A stretch of 64,000 bases of DNA from Teichococcus coralli (lineage in GTDB: Bacteria; Pseudomonadota; Alphaproteobacteria; Acetobacterales; Acetobacteraceae), in NCBI RefSeq assembly GCF_009829925.1, contig NZ_SNVJ01000016.1, positions 1-64,000 of the forward strand. The letters run 5' to 3'. The notes under the pieces were generated by a model. The model was not told the origin of the DNA and did no database searches. It saw only the letters and a program-made list of their open reading frames with translations. Of the stretch, positions 1 to 8,645 are shown piece by piece (position 1 is the stretch's first letter; every line of letters begins with the position of its first letter). Both the position numbers and the translations under genes were made by a program.

Positions 1-33
1 TGCGGGTTCAACTACACCTCGATCGGCCGGTAG
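1..33 (+). CDS. Possible C-terminal tail of a gene cut by the window start
   Basis: Frame 1 reads ten sense codons ending CGFNYTSIGR and a TAG stop at 31-33. The residues look like a normal protein tail, but the piece is far too short to identify. It would lie upstream of, and co-oriented with, the glycosyltransferase-like gene. Confidence 0.2.
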   Translation, partial: CGFNYTSIGR

Positions 34-100
34 TCTTTTACTTCCTTCGCGCGCGCTTTGAGGCAACTGGCGGCTTGTGGAAGAGAGAGTGGAGAATTTG

Positions 101-913
101 ATGCGCAACGTGGTGACGTTCGTGGCGAACGACAAGGTGCTCCACTACCTCCGGCCGTTTCTGGAAAGCTTCAGGGCGCATATGCCGTCGCAGGAAGCCG
201 TCATGATCTCCTATGACGGCAACGATGCCCAGGCGAGGGCGCTGGCGCAGACCTACAACGTCCGCGTGATCGACAGTTCGGTCAGCCATCCGGAGATCTC
301 CGGGCTTTCCGAGGCGATCTATGGGAAGTTCCATGGGCACTTCAGGAAGCTGGAGGCATTCTACGTCGAGTCCGACTGCACGATGATGATCGACGTGGAT
401 GTGGTCGTGGCTTGCGACTTCAAGCCGGTCTTTGACATCTTCCGCAGCAACCAGCTGGATTTCCTGTATGGCGAGCGCACCTCGCAATACGTCTATAGCC
501 AGGCGGGGCTTGCTCATTTCCCGGAATCCGAGCTCTTCTCCACCGGCTTTCTTTTCTTCGATGCGAAGAAGCATCCGGTGGCGTCGATCATGCAGCACAC
601 GATCGGGAACATCGCCGAATACAAGACTTTCCGGAACCAGTACGTGCACGACCAGCCCTTGCTGAACTACTACGTCGACAAGAAGGGGCTGAAGTGCCGC
701 AACCTGGACTCGTTGAGCGACAGGTACACCGGCGAGAATTTCTATGCCGGCAGCCGGATGAAGGTGACCTGGGAGAAGGGGGAGCCGCAGATCTCCGCCG
801 GCGGCAAGCAGGCGCTCATGCTGCACTTCGCTGGCCTCAAGACCATCGAGGGTGACTTCCGCTTCAAGGAAGTGATCACCCATTACCAGAAGAAGGCGGA
901 CGCCCGCTCCTGA
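101..913 (+). CDS. Putative GT-A-fold glycosyltransferase-like protein
   Basis: The protein is 270 aa. I chose the ATG at 101 over the GTG at 77 because a GGAGA motif sits six bases before it. An acidic DVD triplet at residues 98-100, inside a hydrophobic stretch (MMIDVDVVV), resembles the DxD metal/nucleotide-sugar site of GT-A glycosyltransferases. The following 'STGFLFFDAKK' segment is like that of small GT8-type enzymes that read off a product-side strand. There is no signal peptide or membrane helix, so a cytoplasmic enzyme of polysaccharide assembly is likely. The next gene is WcbI-like, which supports a surface-polysaccharide role. The donor and acceptor cannot be told. Codon use is less GC-biased than in the rest of the window, hinting at transfer or an accessory origin. 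Confidence 0.6.
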   Translation: MRNVVTFVANDKVLHYLRPFLESFRAHMPSQEAVMISYDGNDAQARALAQTYNVRVIDSSVSHPEISGLSEAIYGKFHGHFRKLEAFYVESDCTMMIDVDVVVACDFKPVFDIFRSNQLDFLYGERTSQYVYSQAGLAHFPESELFSTGFLFFDAKKHPVASIMQHTIGNIAEYKTFRNQYVHDQPLLNYYVDKKGLKCRNLDSLSDRYTGENFYAGSRMKVTWEKGEPQISAGGKQALMLHFAGLKTIEGDFRFKEVITHYQKKADARS

Positions 914-969
914 GGAAGCCTTGCCCGTCCGCCAGGGCGGCTCCCCGCGAAGCGAATGGGACTGAACCC

Positions 970-1932
970 ATGGAAACGATCAAGCTGGTCCTGATCGGGA
1001 ACTGCCAGACAGGGCCGTTGAACACCGCTCTTTCGAACTATCCCGAGTTCGAGATGCTGGACACCCTGGACGTGAACACGTTCGGATCCCAGTCGTACAA
1101 CCAGAAAGTGGAGAACCTGAAGAAGGTTCTGGCTGATCCTCCCGAGGGGCTGGTTGTTCTGACGCAGAAGCTGTCGGACAAGTTCCCTGACATCGCCACC
1201 GAGCACCTGCGGCGTGCTTATCCGCGAACGCTTGTTTACACGAACATTTCCTTCGCCGGGTTCCATCCCGACATCTTCTGGGTGGGAGGCTTCCAGAACA
1301 AGCTTTCCGGTCCCATGGGCGTGTACCACAGCAGGATTGTCGCTTCCTCTTTCCTCGCCGGCCTTGGCGAGGCCGAATGCCGTGAGATGTTCAACGGAGA
1401 AGTCTACGAGAAGCTGGGCTTCTATGATGTCTACGCCTCCTCCCGCAAGGAGCTGCTCGTCCGCGACGAGGTCTGCGACATCAAGTTCGCCGAGCGTTTC
1501 TTCGAACTCTCGAAGCAGCGCATCCCGCTCTACTGCAACAACCACCCGACCTCGCATGTGGTGCAGGAACTCACCTCCGGCATCGCGGAGGCGCTTTCGG
1601 TCTCGCCCCGCCGCCTCAGCGCCGATCTCGCCCCTTGCAGCCTGTCGGTCGGCGCCTGGTGGCCGATCTACGACGAGGTCAGCGAGCGTCACGGGTTGGC
1701 ATACCGGGACAGCGGCACCTTCAAGCAGCCACGGATCTCCGGCGGCAAGCTTCTCACGCTGGATGAGGTGATCACGGAATTCTACAGCTTCTATCGGTCC
1801 CTCGGGCAGGATGAGATCGGCAAGATCAACCCGGCGACCGATATGAGCGTGTTTGAAAAGGTGCGGAGCGGCGGCGCTCTCGCGGGCCGGGGAACGCCTG
1901 TTCAGGAGGATTTCCACTTCGCAGCGCAGTAG
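970..1932 (+). CDS. WcbI-like polysaccharide biosynthesis protein
   Basis: The protein is 320 aa. The N-terminus (METIKLVLIGNCQTG) carries the GNCQ motif at about residues 10-13 that marks the WcbI family, named for a capsular polysaccharide gene of Burkholderia. WcbI proteins have an SGNH-hydrolase-like fold and bind coenzyme A, and are thought to modify capsule sugars, probably by acetylation. Here the family call rests on the motif, its N-terminal position and the length. The gene follows the glycosyltransferase-like gene after 56 bp and is probably co-transcribed with it. Several codons end in A or T (for example ACA, CCC/CCT, GTT), which is unusual in this window. The C-terminus is unremarkable. 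The sugar target is unknown. Confidence 0.65.
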   Translation: METIKLVLIGNCQTGPLNTALSNYPEFEMLDTLDVNTFGSQSYNQKVENLKKVLADPPEGLVVLTQKLSDKFPDIATEHLRRAYPRTLVYTNISFAGFHPDIFWVGGFQNKLSGPMGVYHSRIVASSFLAGLGEAECREMFNGEVYEKLGFYDVYASSRKELLVRDEVCDIKFAERFFELSKQRIPLYCNNHPTSHVVQELTSGIAEALSVSPRRLSADLAPCSLSVGAWWPIYDEVSERHGLAYRDSGTFKQPRISGGKLLTLDEVITEFYSFYRSLGQDEIGKINPATDMSVFEKVRSGGALAGRGTPVQEDFHFAAQ

Positions 1933-2501
1933 CCCGGGCGTGCTTCCGGGCCGAGGGGACAGCGTGCCGCCGGTGGCTCGCAGCGCACCCGGCCCGGCCG
2001 AAGGCCGCGTTCCGCCGGGATCCGGTTTCAGGCCCGCCCGTTCTGGTGGCGACCCTCAACATGAGCGGGAGCCAATCCGCAGAGCCACCCGACCTTCCGC
2101 CCGAAGACATTTCTCGGTTCTGCTGGCCTGAATTCGTCCCCTGCGAAGCGAGCGCCGTCAGCGCATCGGAGGCCGAGATGCTGGCGAAGCTCGGGATCAG
2201 GCTCAGGGTGTACACGGGCGAAGCTGGCATCGGCTCCATCGACACGGCTCGCACCAGGCCCGACATCAGCCTGAACTGCTGCGGGAAGCCGGAGAACGTC
2301 ACAGGCCTCGGCAGGGGTGGCGGCACGAACGCAGACCTGCGCTTCGAATACGACGGCAGAATGCTGCTCCGCCGCGGGCATGGCATCCGATGGATGAAGG
2401 CCCGCTTCCGCGGCCGGCCCGCCGATCTTCGACGAAAACATCCCCTGGCCGCCCCGGCCATGTGCTCTTCTGGCTTGCACGCGTCGGGGGAGGCACAGAT
2501 C
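1933..2501 (+). other. 569-bp stretch without a convincing gene
   Basis: The frame of the downstream ATPase stays open back to an ATG at 2046. Its N-terminal extension (residues such as RFCWPEFVPCEAS, with rare codons and many Arg near 2390-2450) has no recognisable domain and a weaker GC-third-position bias. A good Shine-Dalgarno sits only before the GTG at 2502. The stretch could hold a promoter region, a degraded gene or a true N-terminal domain. I see no tRNA, terminator or mobile-element end in it. Confidence 0.4.
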
Positions 2502-4274
2502 GTGAAAACAACCGCTACGCGTCTGCGGGTGCAGGACGAGGATTTCCTTGTCGCGGCGATGATCGAGCGCTGCCCGAAGACGATGATGATCCGGGAGCTG
2601 CTCAAGAACGCGCTGGAAGCTGCCGCGACCGCGCCGGAAGGAGCCCGCCGCGTCGCCTTCTCCGCCCTGGCTGTGGAAGGCGTGCCCAAGCTGGCCCTCT
2701 GGAACTCCGGGCAGGGGCTGACCGGCCCGGAGCTTTACCGGATGTGCGACATCGCCGCCTCCATCCGCAAGGAGAACGCGCTCGACCGCAACTTCGGCAT
2801 GGGCGCCAAGGTGGCGTCGCTGCCCTCGAACCAGGCTGGCATGCGCTACCGGTCGGCGCATGAGGGCAGCGTGCAGGAGGTGGTGATCGGCAAGTTCGGC
2901 GGCGTCTATGGCCGGCTGCTGCGTCCCGGCCCTGACGGGGCCCCCTCCGAGGTCCTCAGGGTGACGGAGGCGGCCCGCGCGGAAGGCCGCGACCCCGCCG
3001 CGGACTGGACGGAGGTGGTGCTGTTCGGCAACCGGCCTGACCAGAACACCGTCGCCGACCCTTATGGCGGCAATCCGCGCAGTTCCAGGCAGTGGCTGGT
3101 GGAAGCCGTCCGCAGCCGCTTCTTCCGCTTTCCCGAGGATGTCGAGATCGTCTTCCGCCAAGGCGTGGCGAACCTGAAGCAGGACCGCCGCCTGTTCAGC
3201 CTCGCCGCCCGGCTGGCGAGGTTGCAGCACTACGAGGCGGTGCGGCTGCCGGACGGCGCCACCATCCATTATGCCTACAACCCCACCCTGCTGGCAGCCC
3301 CCGCGGGCGGCGGCGCCGATCCCTGGGAAGCCGGCGAGAGCATGGGCGCGCTGGTCTATCAGGACGAGATCTACAGCATCCTGCGCGGCCCGGCCTGGCT
3401 GAGGGAGGCGCCGAGCTTCGGCATTCCCTTTCTGGCGCGGGCGATCACCGTGCTGGTCGAATTGCCGGGCGACTACCCCGTGCTGCCGGAAGCCTATCGC
3501 GAGTTCCTCCGTTACCGCAGCGAGCGGCAGGAGCAGGTGCGGGTGCACGACTACGCCGCCCTGGTGGCGCGCCTGCAGCCGCTTTGGCTGACCCGCCTGC
3601 TCGCCGAGGCCGTGCCGCGCGCCGACTATGTTGATGACATCATGGCCGAGATGCGGGAACTGCTGGAGCGGCTGGGTGTCGCGATGCGCCGCCCGAATCA
3701 GGCGCCGGACTTCCGGCCCAGGCCGCTGGCCCGCCCCGCGACGCCGGGCGAGAACCCACCGGGCGGGAAGCCACCAGGCGAGTACCCACCGGGCGGGAAC
3801 CCACCGGGCGAGTTGCCGCCCTTCAACCTCGAAACGCCCCCGGCCATCATCCTGTTGCGCGACCCGCCGGACATCGCCGAACGCGGCCTGGCGCACCGTG
3901 CCGCAGCCTATTATCCCGAGACGCACCAGCTGCATGTGAACCTGCAATACGCGGCGGTTGCCGAAGTCGCGCGGTCCCTTCTGGCCACGGCGCCGCAGGA
4001 GCTGGACATCGAGGGGGTGCAGGCGGCGGCCCGGCTCACGGCCGAGCGGGCGATGGTCAGCCGGGTGGCGCGTGCGCTGACCCATTCCCTTTCCAAGCGC
4101 GGCCGGCCGCGCGAGTGGGGCGAAGGCCATCTGCGCCATGCCTTTTCACCCGAGGCGCTGACCCTCGCGGCGGACGATACCCGTACCGGCTGGCACGAGA
4201 TCGAGGCGGACTTCGCCGCCGCCCTCAAGGCCCTGGCTCCGGCGCCGCCGCGCGCGGACGGAGCGCCGCTCTAG
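2502..4274 (+). CDS. Orphan GHKL-type (HSP90/MutL-like) ATP-binding protein
   Basis: The protein is 590 aa, starting at GTG 2502 with GGGGGAGG eight bases upstream. The Bergerat ATP fold is visible: N-box ELLKNALEA (residues 32-40, Mg-coordinating Asn36), a G1-like box WNSGQG (67-72, with Ser in place of the usual Asp), and a lid motif NFGMGAK (97-103). There is no HisKA dimerisation or phosphoacceptor His, so this is not a histidine kinase. It is nearer to stand-alone HSP90/MORC-like ATPases. Residues 416-440 form a Pro/Gly linker of five pentapeptides, separating the ATPase part from a roughly 150-residue C-terminal domain I do not recognise. The gene has no obvious partner: polysaccharide genes lie upstream and kdsA 268 bp downstream. 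The substitution of the G1 Asp may weaken or alter adenine recognition. Its function is unknown. Confidence 0.75.
   Translation: MKTTATRLRVQDEDFLVAAMIERCPKTMMIRELLKNALEAAATAPEGARRVAFSALAVEGVPKLALWNSGQGLTGPELYRMCDIAASIRKENALDRNFGMGAKVASLPSNQAGMRYRSAHEGSVQEVVIGKFGGVYGRLLRPGPDGAPSEVLRVTEAARAEGRDPAADWTEVVLFGNRPDQNTVADPYGGNPRSSRQWLVEAVRSRFFRFPEDVEIVFRQGVANLKQDRRLFSLAARLARLQHYEAVRLPDGATIHYAYNPTLLAAPAGGGADPWEAGESMGALVYQDEIYSILRGPAWLREAPSFGIPFLARAITVLVELPGDYPVLPEAYREFLRYRSERQEQVRVHDYAALVARLQPLWLTRLLAEAVPRADYVDDIMAEMRELLERLGVAMRRPNQAPDFRPRPLARPATPGENPPGGKPPGEYPPGGNPPGELPPFNLETPPAIILLRDPPDIAERGLAHRAAAYYPETHQLHVNLQYAAVAEVARSLLATAPQELDIEGVQAAARLTAERAMVSRVARALTHSLSKRGRPREWGEGHLRHAFSPEALTLAADDTRTGWHEIEADFAAALKALAPAPPRADGAPL
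3747..3821 (+). repeat. Five imperfect 15-bp repeats encoding a Pro/Gly linker
   Basis: Five in-frame 15-bp units encode [20 protein letters not shown] and GELPP. Units alternate E and G at the second position, so the true period may be 30 bp. The linker joins the ATPase region to the C-terminal domain of the GHKL-type protein. Confidence 0.85.
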
Positions 4275-4542
4275 CCGGTCTGGCACGGGGCGGATCGTTG
4301 GCCGGGCGGGAGCGCGGCAGCCTCGCCCTTGCGCGTGCGAGGCGGCGCAGGTGGTTTTGCGGGGGTTCCCGGCGCCTCCTGCCTTTGCGCGCGCGGTGCT
4401 CGGCCATACATGCGCGTCGGAGCGGGCGAGGAGGCTGTTCCTGCAGGCCGCCTCCCTCGCTCCGGCCGGTCTCCATCCCCATGTTGCGCCGCCCGGCCCT
4501 GCATGCCACAAGGCGCGCGATTTCGAAGGAAGCGAAGGATCG

Positions 4543-5385
4543 ATGGCATTGCCCTTGTCGGAAGTGACTGTTGGCGCTGTCCGCTTCGGAAATGCTCTGC
4601 CGTTTTCGGTGATCGCCGGACCTTGCCAGCTCGAAAGCCGCCAGCACGCCTTGGAGATGGCCGCGGCGCTGAAGGAAATCGCCGCCCGGCTGGGCGTCGG
4701 CCTCGTCTACAAGACCAGCTTCGACAAGGCCAACCGCACCAGCGGCAAGGCTGCCCGCGGGCTCGGCCTGGAGGCATCGCTTCCCATTTTCGCCGAGATC
4801 CGCGAGAGCCTCGGCCTTCCCGTGCTGACGGACGTGCACCTGCCCGAGCAATGCGGGCCGGTGGCCCAGGCCGCTGACATCCTGCAGATCCCCGCCTTCC
4901 TCTGCCGCCAGACCGACCTGTTGCTCGCGGCCGCCGCCACCGGGCGGGCGGTCAACGTCAAGAAGGGCCAGTTCCTGGCGCCCTGGGACATGGCGAATGT
5001 GGTGGACAAGCTCACCGGCGCCGGCAATCCGCAGGTGCTGCTGACCGAGCGCGGCACCAGCTTCGGCTACAACACGCTGGTGTCCGACTTCCGCGGCCTG
5101 CCGATCATGGCCCGCACCGGTGCACCCGTCATCTTCGACGCGACGCATTCCGTGCAGCAGCCGGGCGGGCTGGGCGGCAGCTCTGGCGGCCAGCGCGAGT
5201 TCGTGCCCGTGCTGGCCCGCGCGGCGGTGGCGGTGGGCGTGGCCGGCCTGTTTATCGAAACTCACCAGGACCCCGACACGGCACCCTCCGACGGCCCGAA
5301 CATGGTGCCGCTCGGCCGGTTCGAGGCGCTGCTGCGCGACCTCGTGGCGCTGGACCGGCTGGCCAAGGCGCAGCTTGCGGCATGA
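4543..5385 (+). CDS. kdsA: 3-deoxy-8-phosphooctulonate synthase (KDO-8-P synthase)
   Basis: This 280-aa enzyme condenses phosphoenolpyruvate with D-arabinose 5-phosphate to give KDO 8-phosphate, the first committed step to the lipid A-core sugar KDO. Recognisable blocks are AGPCQLES (25-32), [27 protein letters not shown] and FDATHSVQ. Cys28 sits where metal-dependent (class II, Aquifex-type) enzymes have their metal-ligand Cys and E. coli KdsA has Asn, so I infer a metal-requiring enzyme. The start is the ATG at 4543 after an AAGGAAG/AAGGA stretch; the frame is open 64 codons further upstream but that part is low in quality. Its stop overlaps the kdsB start (ATGA), and kdsD follows, forming a KDO operon. 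Confidence 0.95.
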   Translation: MALPLSEVTVGAVRFGNALPFSVIAGPCQLESRQHALEMAAALKEIAARLGVGLVYKTSFDKANRTSGKAARGLGLEASLPIFAEIRESLGLPVLTDVHLPEQCGPVAQAADILQIPAFLCRQTDLLLAAAATGRAVNVKKGQFLAPWDMANVVDKLTGAGNPQVLLTERGTSFGYNTLVSDFRGLPIMARTGAPVIFDATHSVQQPGGLGGSSGGQREFVPVLARAAVAVGVAGLFIETHQDPDTAPSDGPNMVPLGRFEALLRDLVALDRLAKAQLAA

Positions 5386-6119
5386 ACCCGGTTGTTCTGA
5401 TCCCCGCCCGGCTGGCCGCCACGCGCCTGCCGGACAAGCCGCTCGCCGACATCCATGGCGAGCCGATGATCGTGCATGTCTGGCGCCGCGCCATCGAGGC
5501 CGATGCCGCCCCGGTCTGGATCGCGACCGACAGCCCGGCCATCGCCGAGGCGGTGCGGGCCGCCGGCGGCCAGGCGGTGCTGACCGGGGCGGCCCATCCC
5601 TCCGGCTCCGACCGCATCTTCGAGGCGCTTGGGCGCATTGATCCGGAAGGCCGGTTCGACACCGTGCTCAACGTGCAGGGCGACCTGCCGACCGTCACGC
5701 CCGCCACCCTGCGCGCCGCGTTGCTGCCGCTGGCCGATGCCGAGGTGGCGCTCGGCACGGCGGTGGCCGAGATCGTGCGGGAGGAGGAGCGCGCCGCCTC
5801 CTCCGTGGTGAAGATGGTTGGCTCGCCGCTCGGCGGGGGGCGCTTTCGCGCGCTCTACTTCACCCGTGCCGCCGCTCCCTGGGGCGAGGGGCCGCTCTAC
5901 CACCATATCGGCCTTTATGCCTGGCGTCGTGCGGCGCTGGCCCGCTTCGTCGCCCTGCCGCCTTCGCCGCTGGAGCGGCGCGAGAAGCTGGAGCAGTTGC
6001 GTGCCTTGGAGGCGGGCATGCGGATCGACGCCTTGCAGGTCGCCGAGGTGCCGCTCGGGGTGGATACGCCGGAGGACCTGGAGCGGGCGCGGGCGCTGCT
6101 GCGCGGGCGCGGCGCCTGA
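5382..6119 (+). CDS. kdsB: 3-deoxy-manno-octulosonate cytidylyltransferase (CMP-KDO synthetase)
   Basis: This 245-aa enzyme activates KDO with CTP to CMP-KDO, the donor used by the KDO transferase WaaA. The N-terminal signature [18 protein letters not shown], the IATDS segment, the PSGSDR motif and the LNVQGDLP motif are all typical. The length matches the family (about 245-250 aa). The start codon overlaps the kdsA stop by ATGA, showing translational coupling, and kdsD starts five bases after its stop. The Asp in NVQGD and the Asp in TDS are the expected metal/nucleotide ligands. It is a cytoplasmic enzyme. Confidence 0.95.
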   Translation: MNPVVLIPARLAATRLPDKPLADIHGEPMIVHVWRRAIEADAAPVWIATDSPAIAEAVRAAGGQAVLTGAAHPSGSDRIFEALGRIDPEGRFDTVLNVQGDLPTVTPATLRAALLPLADAEVALGTAVAEIVREEERAASSVVKMVGSPLGGGRFRALYFTRAAAPWGEGPLYHHIGLYAWRRAALARFVALPPSPLERREKLEQLRALEAGMRIDALQVAEVPLGVDTPEDLERARALLRGRGA

Positions 6120-6124
6120 GAACC

Positions 6125-7138
6125 ATGAGCGGCGAGGACAGTAGCAGCATGCAGGCAGCCCTGATGCCCGAGGATGTGGCGCTGGCCACGGCGCGCCAGA
6201 CCCTGGAACTGGAGACCCAGGGCCTGGCCGCCTTGCGCCAGGCGCTGGACGGCGCGCTGGGCGAGGCTCTCGGCCGCGCCATCGCTGCGCTGCGCGCCGC
6301 CACCGGCCGTGTCATCGTCACCGGCATGGGCAAGTCGGGCCATGTCGGCCGCAAGATCGCGGCGACCTTGGCCTCCACCGGCACGCCGGCCTATTTCGTC
6401 CATCCGGCCGAGGCCAGCCATGGCGACCTCGGCATGATCCAGGAGCAGGACGTGGTGATCGCGCTCTCCTGGTCGGGCGAGGCGCCGGAGCTGTCCGACA
6501 TCGTCGCCTATACCCGCCGCTTCAAGGTGCCGTTGATCGCCGTCACCGCGCGGCCCGGCAGCGCGCTCGGCAAGGCGGCCGACGTTCCGCTGATCCTGCC
6601 CACCATGCCCGAGGCCTGCCCGAACGGCCTGGCGCCCACCACCTCGACCACCATGCAGATGGCCATGGGCGATGCGCTGGCGGTGGCGCTGCTCTCGCTG
6701 CGCGGCTTCTCGGCGCAGGACTTCCGGCAGTTCCACCCCGGCGGCAAGCTGGGCTCGCAGCTCCGCACCGCGCGCGACCTGATGCATCACGGCGCCGCCG
6801 TGCCGAAGGTGCCGGAGGGCGCCACCCTCTCGCAGGCGATCATGGAAATGACCGGCAAGCGGTTCGGCATCACCGCGGTGGTGGATGGCGAGGAGCGGCT
6901 CGCCGGCGTGATCACCGATGGCGACCTCCGCCGCGCCTTCGAGGGCGGCGGCTTCGTCGAGCAGCCGGTCGGCCAGATCATGACCCGCAACCCGCGCACC
7001 ATCGCCCCCGAGGTCCTGGCGCCGCAGATCCTCGCCGAGCTGAACCGCTCCGCCATCACGGCGATTTTCGTGGTGGAGGACAGCCGTCCCGTCGGCGTCC
7101 TCAACATCCACGACCTGCTGCGCGCGGGCGTGGCCTGA
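6125..7138 (+). CDS. kdsD: D-arabinose-5-phosphate isomerase
   Basis: This 337-aa protein of the KpsF/GutQ family interconverts ribulose 5-phosphate and arabinose 5-phosphate, supplying the KdsA substrate. It has an N-terminal SIS sugar isomerase domain with VTGMGKSGHVGRKIA, the HPAEASHGDLG block and SWSGEAPEL. Two C-terminal CBS domains follow (from about residue 215, ending in PVGVLNIHDLL). The length is usual for the family. Together with kdsA and kdsB in the same operon it completes arabinose-5-P to CMP-KDO. Capsule-type kpsF is an alternative name, but the coupling to kdsA/kdsB favours the housekeeping LPS role. Confidence 0.93.
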   Translation: MSGEDSSSMQAALMPEDVALATARQTLELETQGLAALRQALDGALGEALGRAIAALRAATGRVIVTGMGKSGHVGRKIAATLASTGTPAYFVHPAEASHGDLGMIQEQDVVIALSWSGEAPELSDIVAYTRRFKVPLIAVTARPGSALGKAADVPLILPTMPEACPNGLAPTTSTTMQMAMGDALAVALLSLRGFSAQDFRQFHPGGKLGSQLRTARDLMHHGAAVPKVPEGATLSQAIMEMTGKRFGITAVVDGEERLAGVITDGDLRRAFEGGGFVEQPVGQIMTRNPRTIAPEVLAPQILAELNRSAITAIFVVEDSRPVGVLNIHDLLRAGVA

Positions 7139-7325
7139 TCAGCCGGGACGTCCCGGCTTTGCGGCAGGGGCGGGAAGCTGATACGGTTGTAGCGTGGAGG
7201 CTTTCCTCCCGCTTTGCGTGCTTTGATCGCGGCGCCGGGCATCGCCAGCGCGCCCCCGCAGGCCGGGCCGGGAGGCCGCCGGCGCCGTTGCAACGAGTTT
7301 CCGCGGAAGAGGCCGTCGAGCCGCC

Positions 7326-8645
7326 ATGGACACACGCCTTTTGCAGGCAGCCATTCGCTTCGGGCTGGGGCCGCGGCCTGACCAGCCCCTGCCGTCCGAC
7401 CCGCTGGCCTGGCTTGATGCCCAGCTCGCGGGCGACGACATCGCGCCGCCGCCGCCCGAGGGGTTCGAAAAGGCACCCGACGTCGCGGAGGGCTACCGGA
7501 TCTGGCGTGAGCATTCGGAAGCGAGCCGCGCCATGCGCGCGCCGCGGGACGCCGTCCTGGCCCTCTACCGCGCCGAGGCCGCCAGCGCGCTGGGCTGGCG
7601 CATCGACACGCCCGCGCCGTTCCGGGAGCGGCTGGTGGATTTCTGGTCCAACCATTTCACGGTCAGCCGCCGCGCCGGCCATGCGGTCGCCAGCGTGCAG
7701 GGTGCCTATGTCCGCGAGGCCATCCGCCCGCATGTGACCGGGCGCTTCGCGGACATGCTGGTGGCGGTGATCAAGCATCCGGCGATGCTCAGCTATCTCG
7801 ACCAGGCCAGCTCGATCGGACCCAACAGCCCGGCCGGCCGCAAGCGCGGCCGTGGCCTGAACGAGAACCTCGCGCGAGAGCTGCTGGAACTGCACACCCT
7901 TTCGCCGGCCGCCGGCTATACCCAGGCGGATGTGGTGCAATGCGCCCGGCTGCTGACCGGCTGGGGTATCGAGCGCAGCAAGGAGCCGGTGGGAGCCGTT
8001 TTTCGCCCGGCCAACCATGAGCCCGGCCCGAAAACCGTGCTGGGCCGCCAGTTCGAGGAGGGGCCGGAGGCCGCCGAGGCCCTGCTCCGCTTCCTGGCCG
8101 ATCATCCCGCCACCCAGCAGCATCTCGCAACCAAGCTGGTGCGGCACTTCGTGGCCGACGATCCGCCACCGGAGGCGGTGTCGCGCATTGCCGCGGTGCT
8201 GCGCGACACAGGCGGCGACCTGCGGGCCGTGGCGATGGCCCTGCCGCGCCTGCCCGGCGCCTGGGAGCCGCCTCTCGGCAAGCTGCGCAGCCCGGTTGAT
8301 CTGGTCACCGCCACCTTCCGGGCCGGAGGGGCCTCGGGAGCCGATGCCGGCACGGCCGCCTACAGTGCCTGTGCGCTGCTGAACCAGCCTTTCTGGGCCG
8401 CGCCCCAGCCGAACGGCTGGCCGGACGAGGCGAGCGGATGGCTGGGGCCCGAGGCCGCGATGCAGCGGCTCGACTGGATCTACGATGCGGCGGGCCGCCT
8501 TGGCCGGCTGGACCCGGGGCAGGTGCTGGAAGCCAGCCTCGGCCCGCTGGCGCCGCAGGAAACCCATGACGCCGTCCGCCGAGCGGGGTCCATGCGCGAG
8601 GCGCTCGCCCTGATCTTCGCCAGCCCGGAGTTCCAGCGCCGATGA
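7326..8645 (+). CDS. DUF1800 family protein
   Basis: The protein is 439 aa. It opens with RLLQAAIRFGLGPRP, carries FWSNHFTVS near residue 110, the block RGLNENLARELLELHTL and QADVVQCARLLTGW, all diagnostic of DUF1800. The biochemical role of this family is not established. Such genes nearly always sit next to a DUF1501 gene, as here, where the stop and the next start overlap (ATGA at 8642-8645). I see no clear signal peptide. The 187-bp gap from kdsD suggests its own promoter. The RELLELHTL and downstream His/Asp residues could be a metal site, but that is a guess. Confidence 0.88.
   Translation: MDTRLLQAAIRFGLGPRPDQPLPSDPLAWLDAQLAGDDIAPPPPEGFEKAPDVAEGYRIWREHSEASRAMRAPRDAVLALYRAEAASALGWRIDTPAPFRERLVDFWSNHFTVSRRAGHAVASVQGAYVREAIRPHVTGRFADMLVAVIKHPAMLSYLDQASSIGPNSPAGRKRGRGLNENLARELLELHTLSPAAGYTQADVVQCARLLTGWGIERSKEPVGAVFRPANHEPGPKTVLGRQFEEGPEAAEALLRFLADHPATQQHLATKLVRHFVADDPPPEAVSRIAAVLRDTGGDLRAVAMALPRLPGAWEPPLGKLRSPVDLVTATFRAGGASGADAGTAAYSACALLNQPFWAAPQPNGWPDEASGWLGPEAAMQRLDWIYDAAGRLGRLDPGQVLEASLGPLAPQETHDAVRRAGSMREALALIFASPEFQRR

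Noticed and set aside
2046-2501. 152-residue N-terminal extension of the GHKL ATPase
   Set aside because: Not clearly excluded, but there is no ribosome-binding site at 2046 and a good one before GTG 2502; composition is weaker.
2028-4139. 703-aa minus-strand ORF opposite the GHKL ATPase
   Set aside because: ATPase motifs are on the plus strand; the antisense product is compositionally biased.
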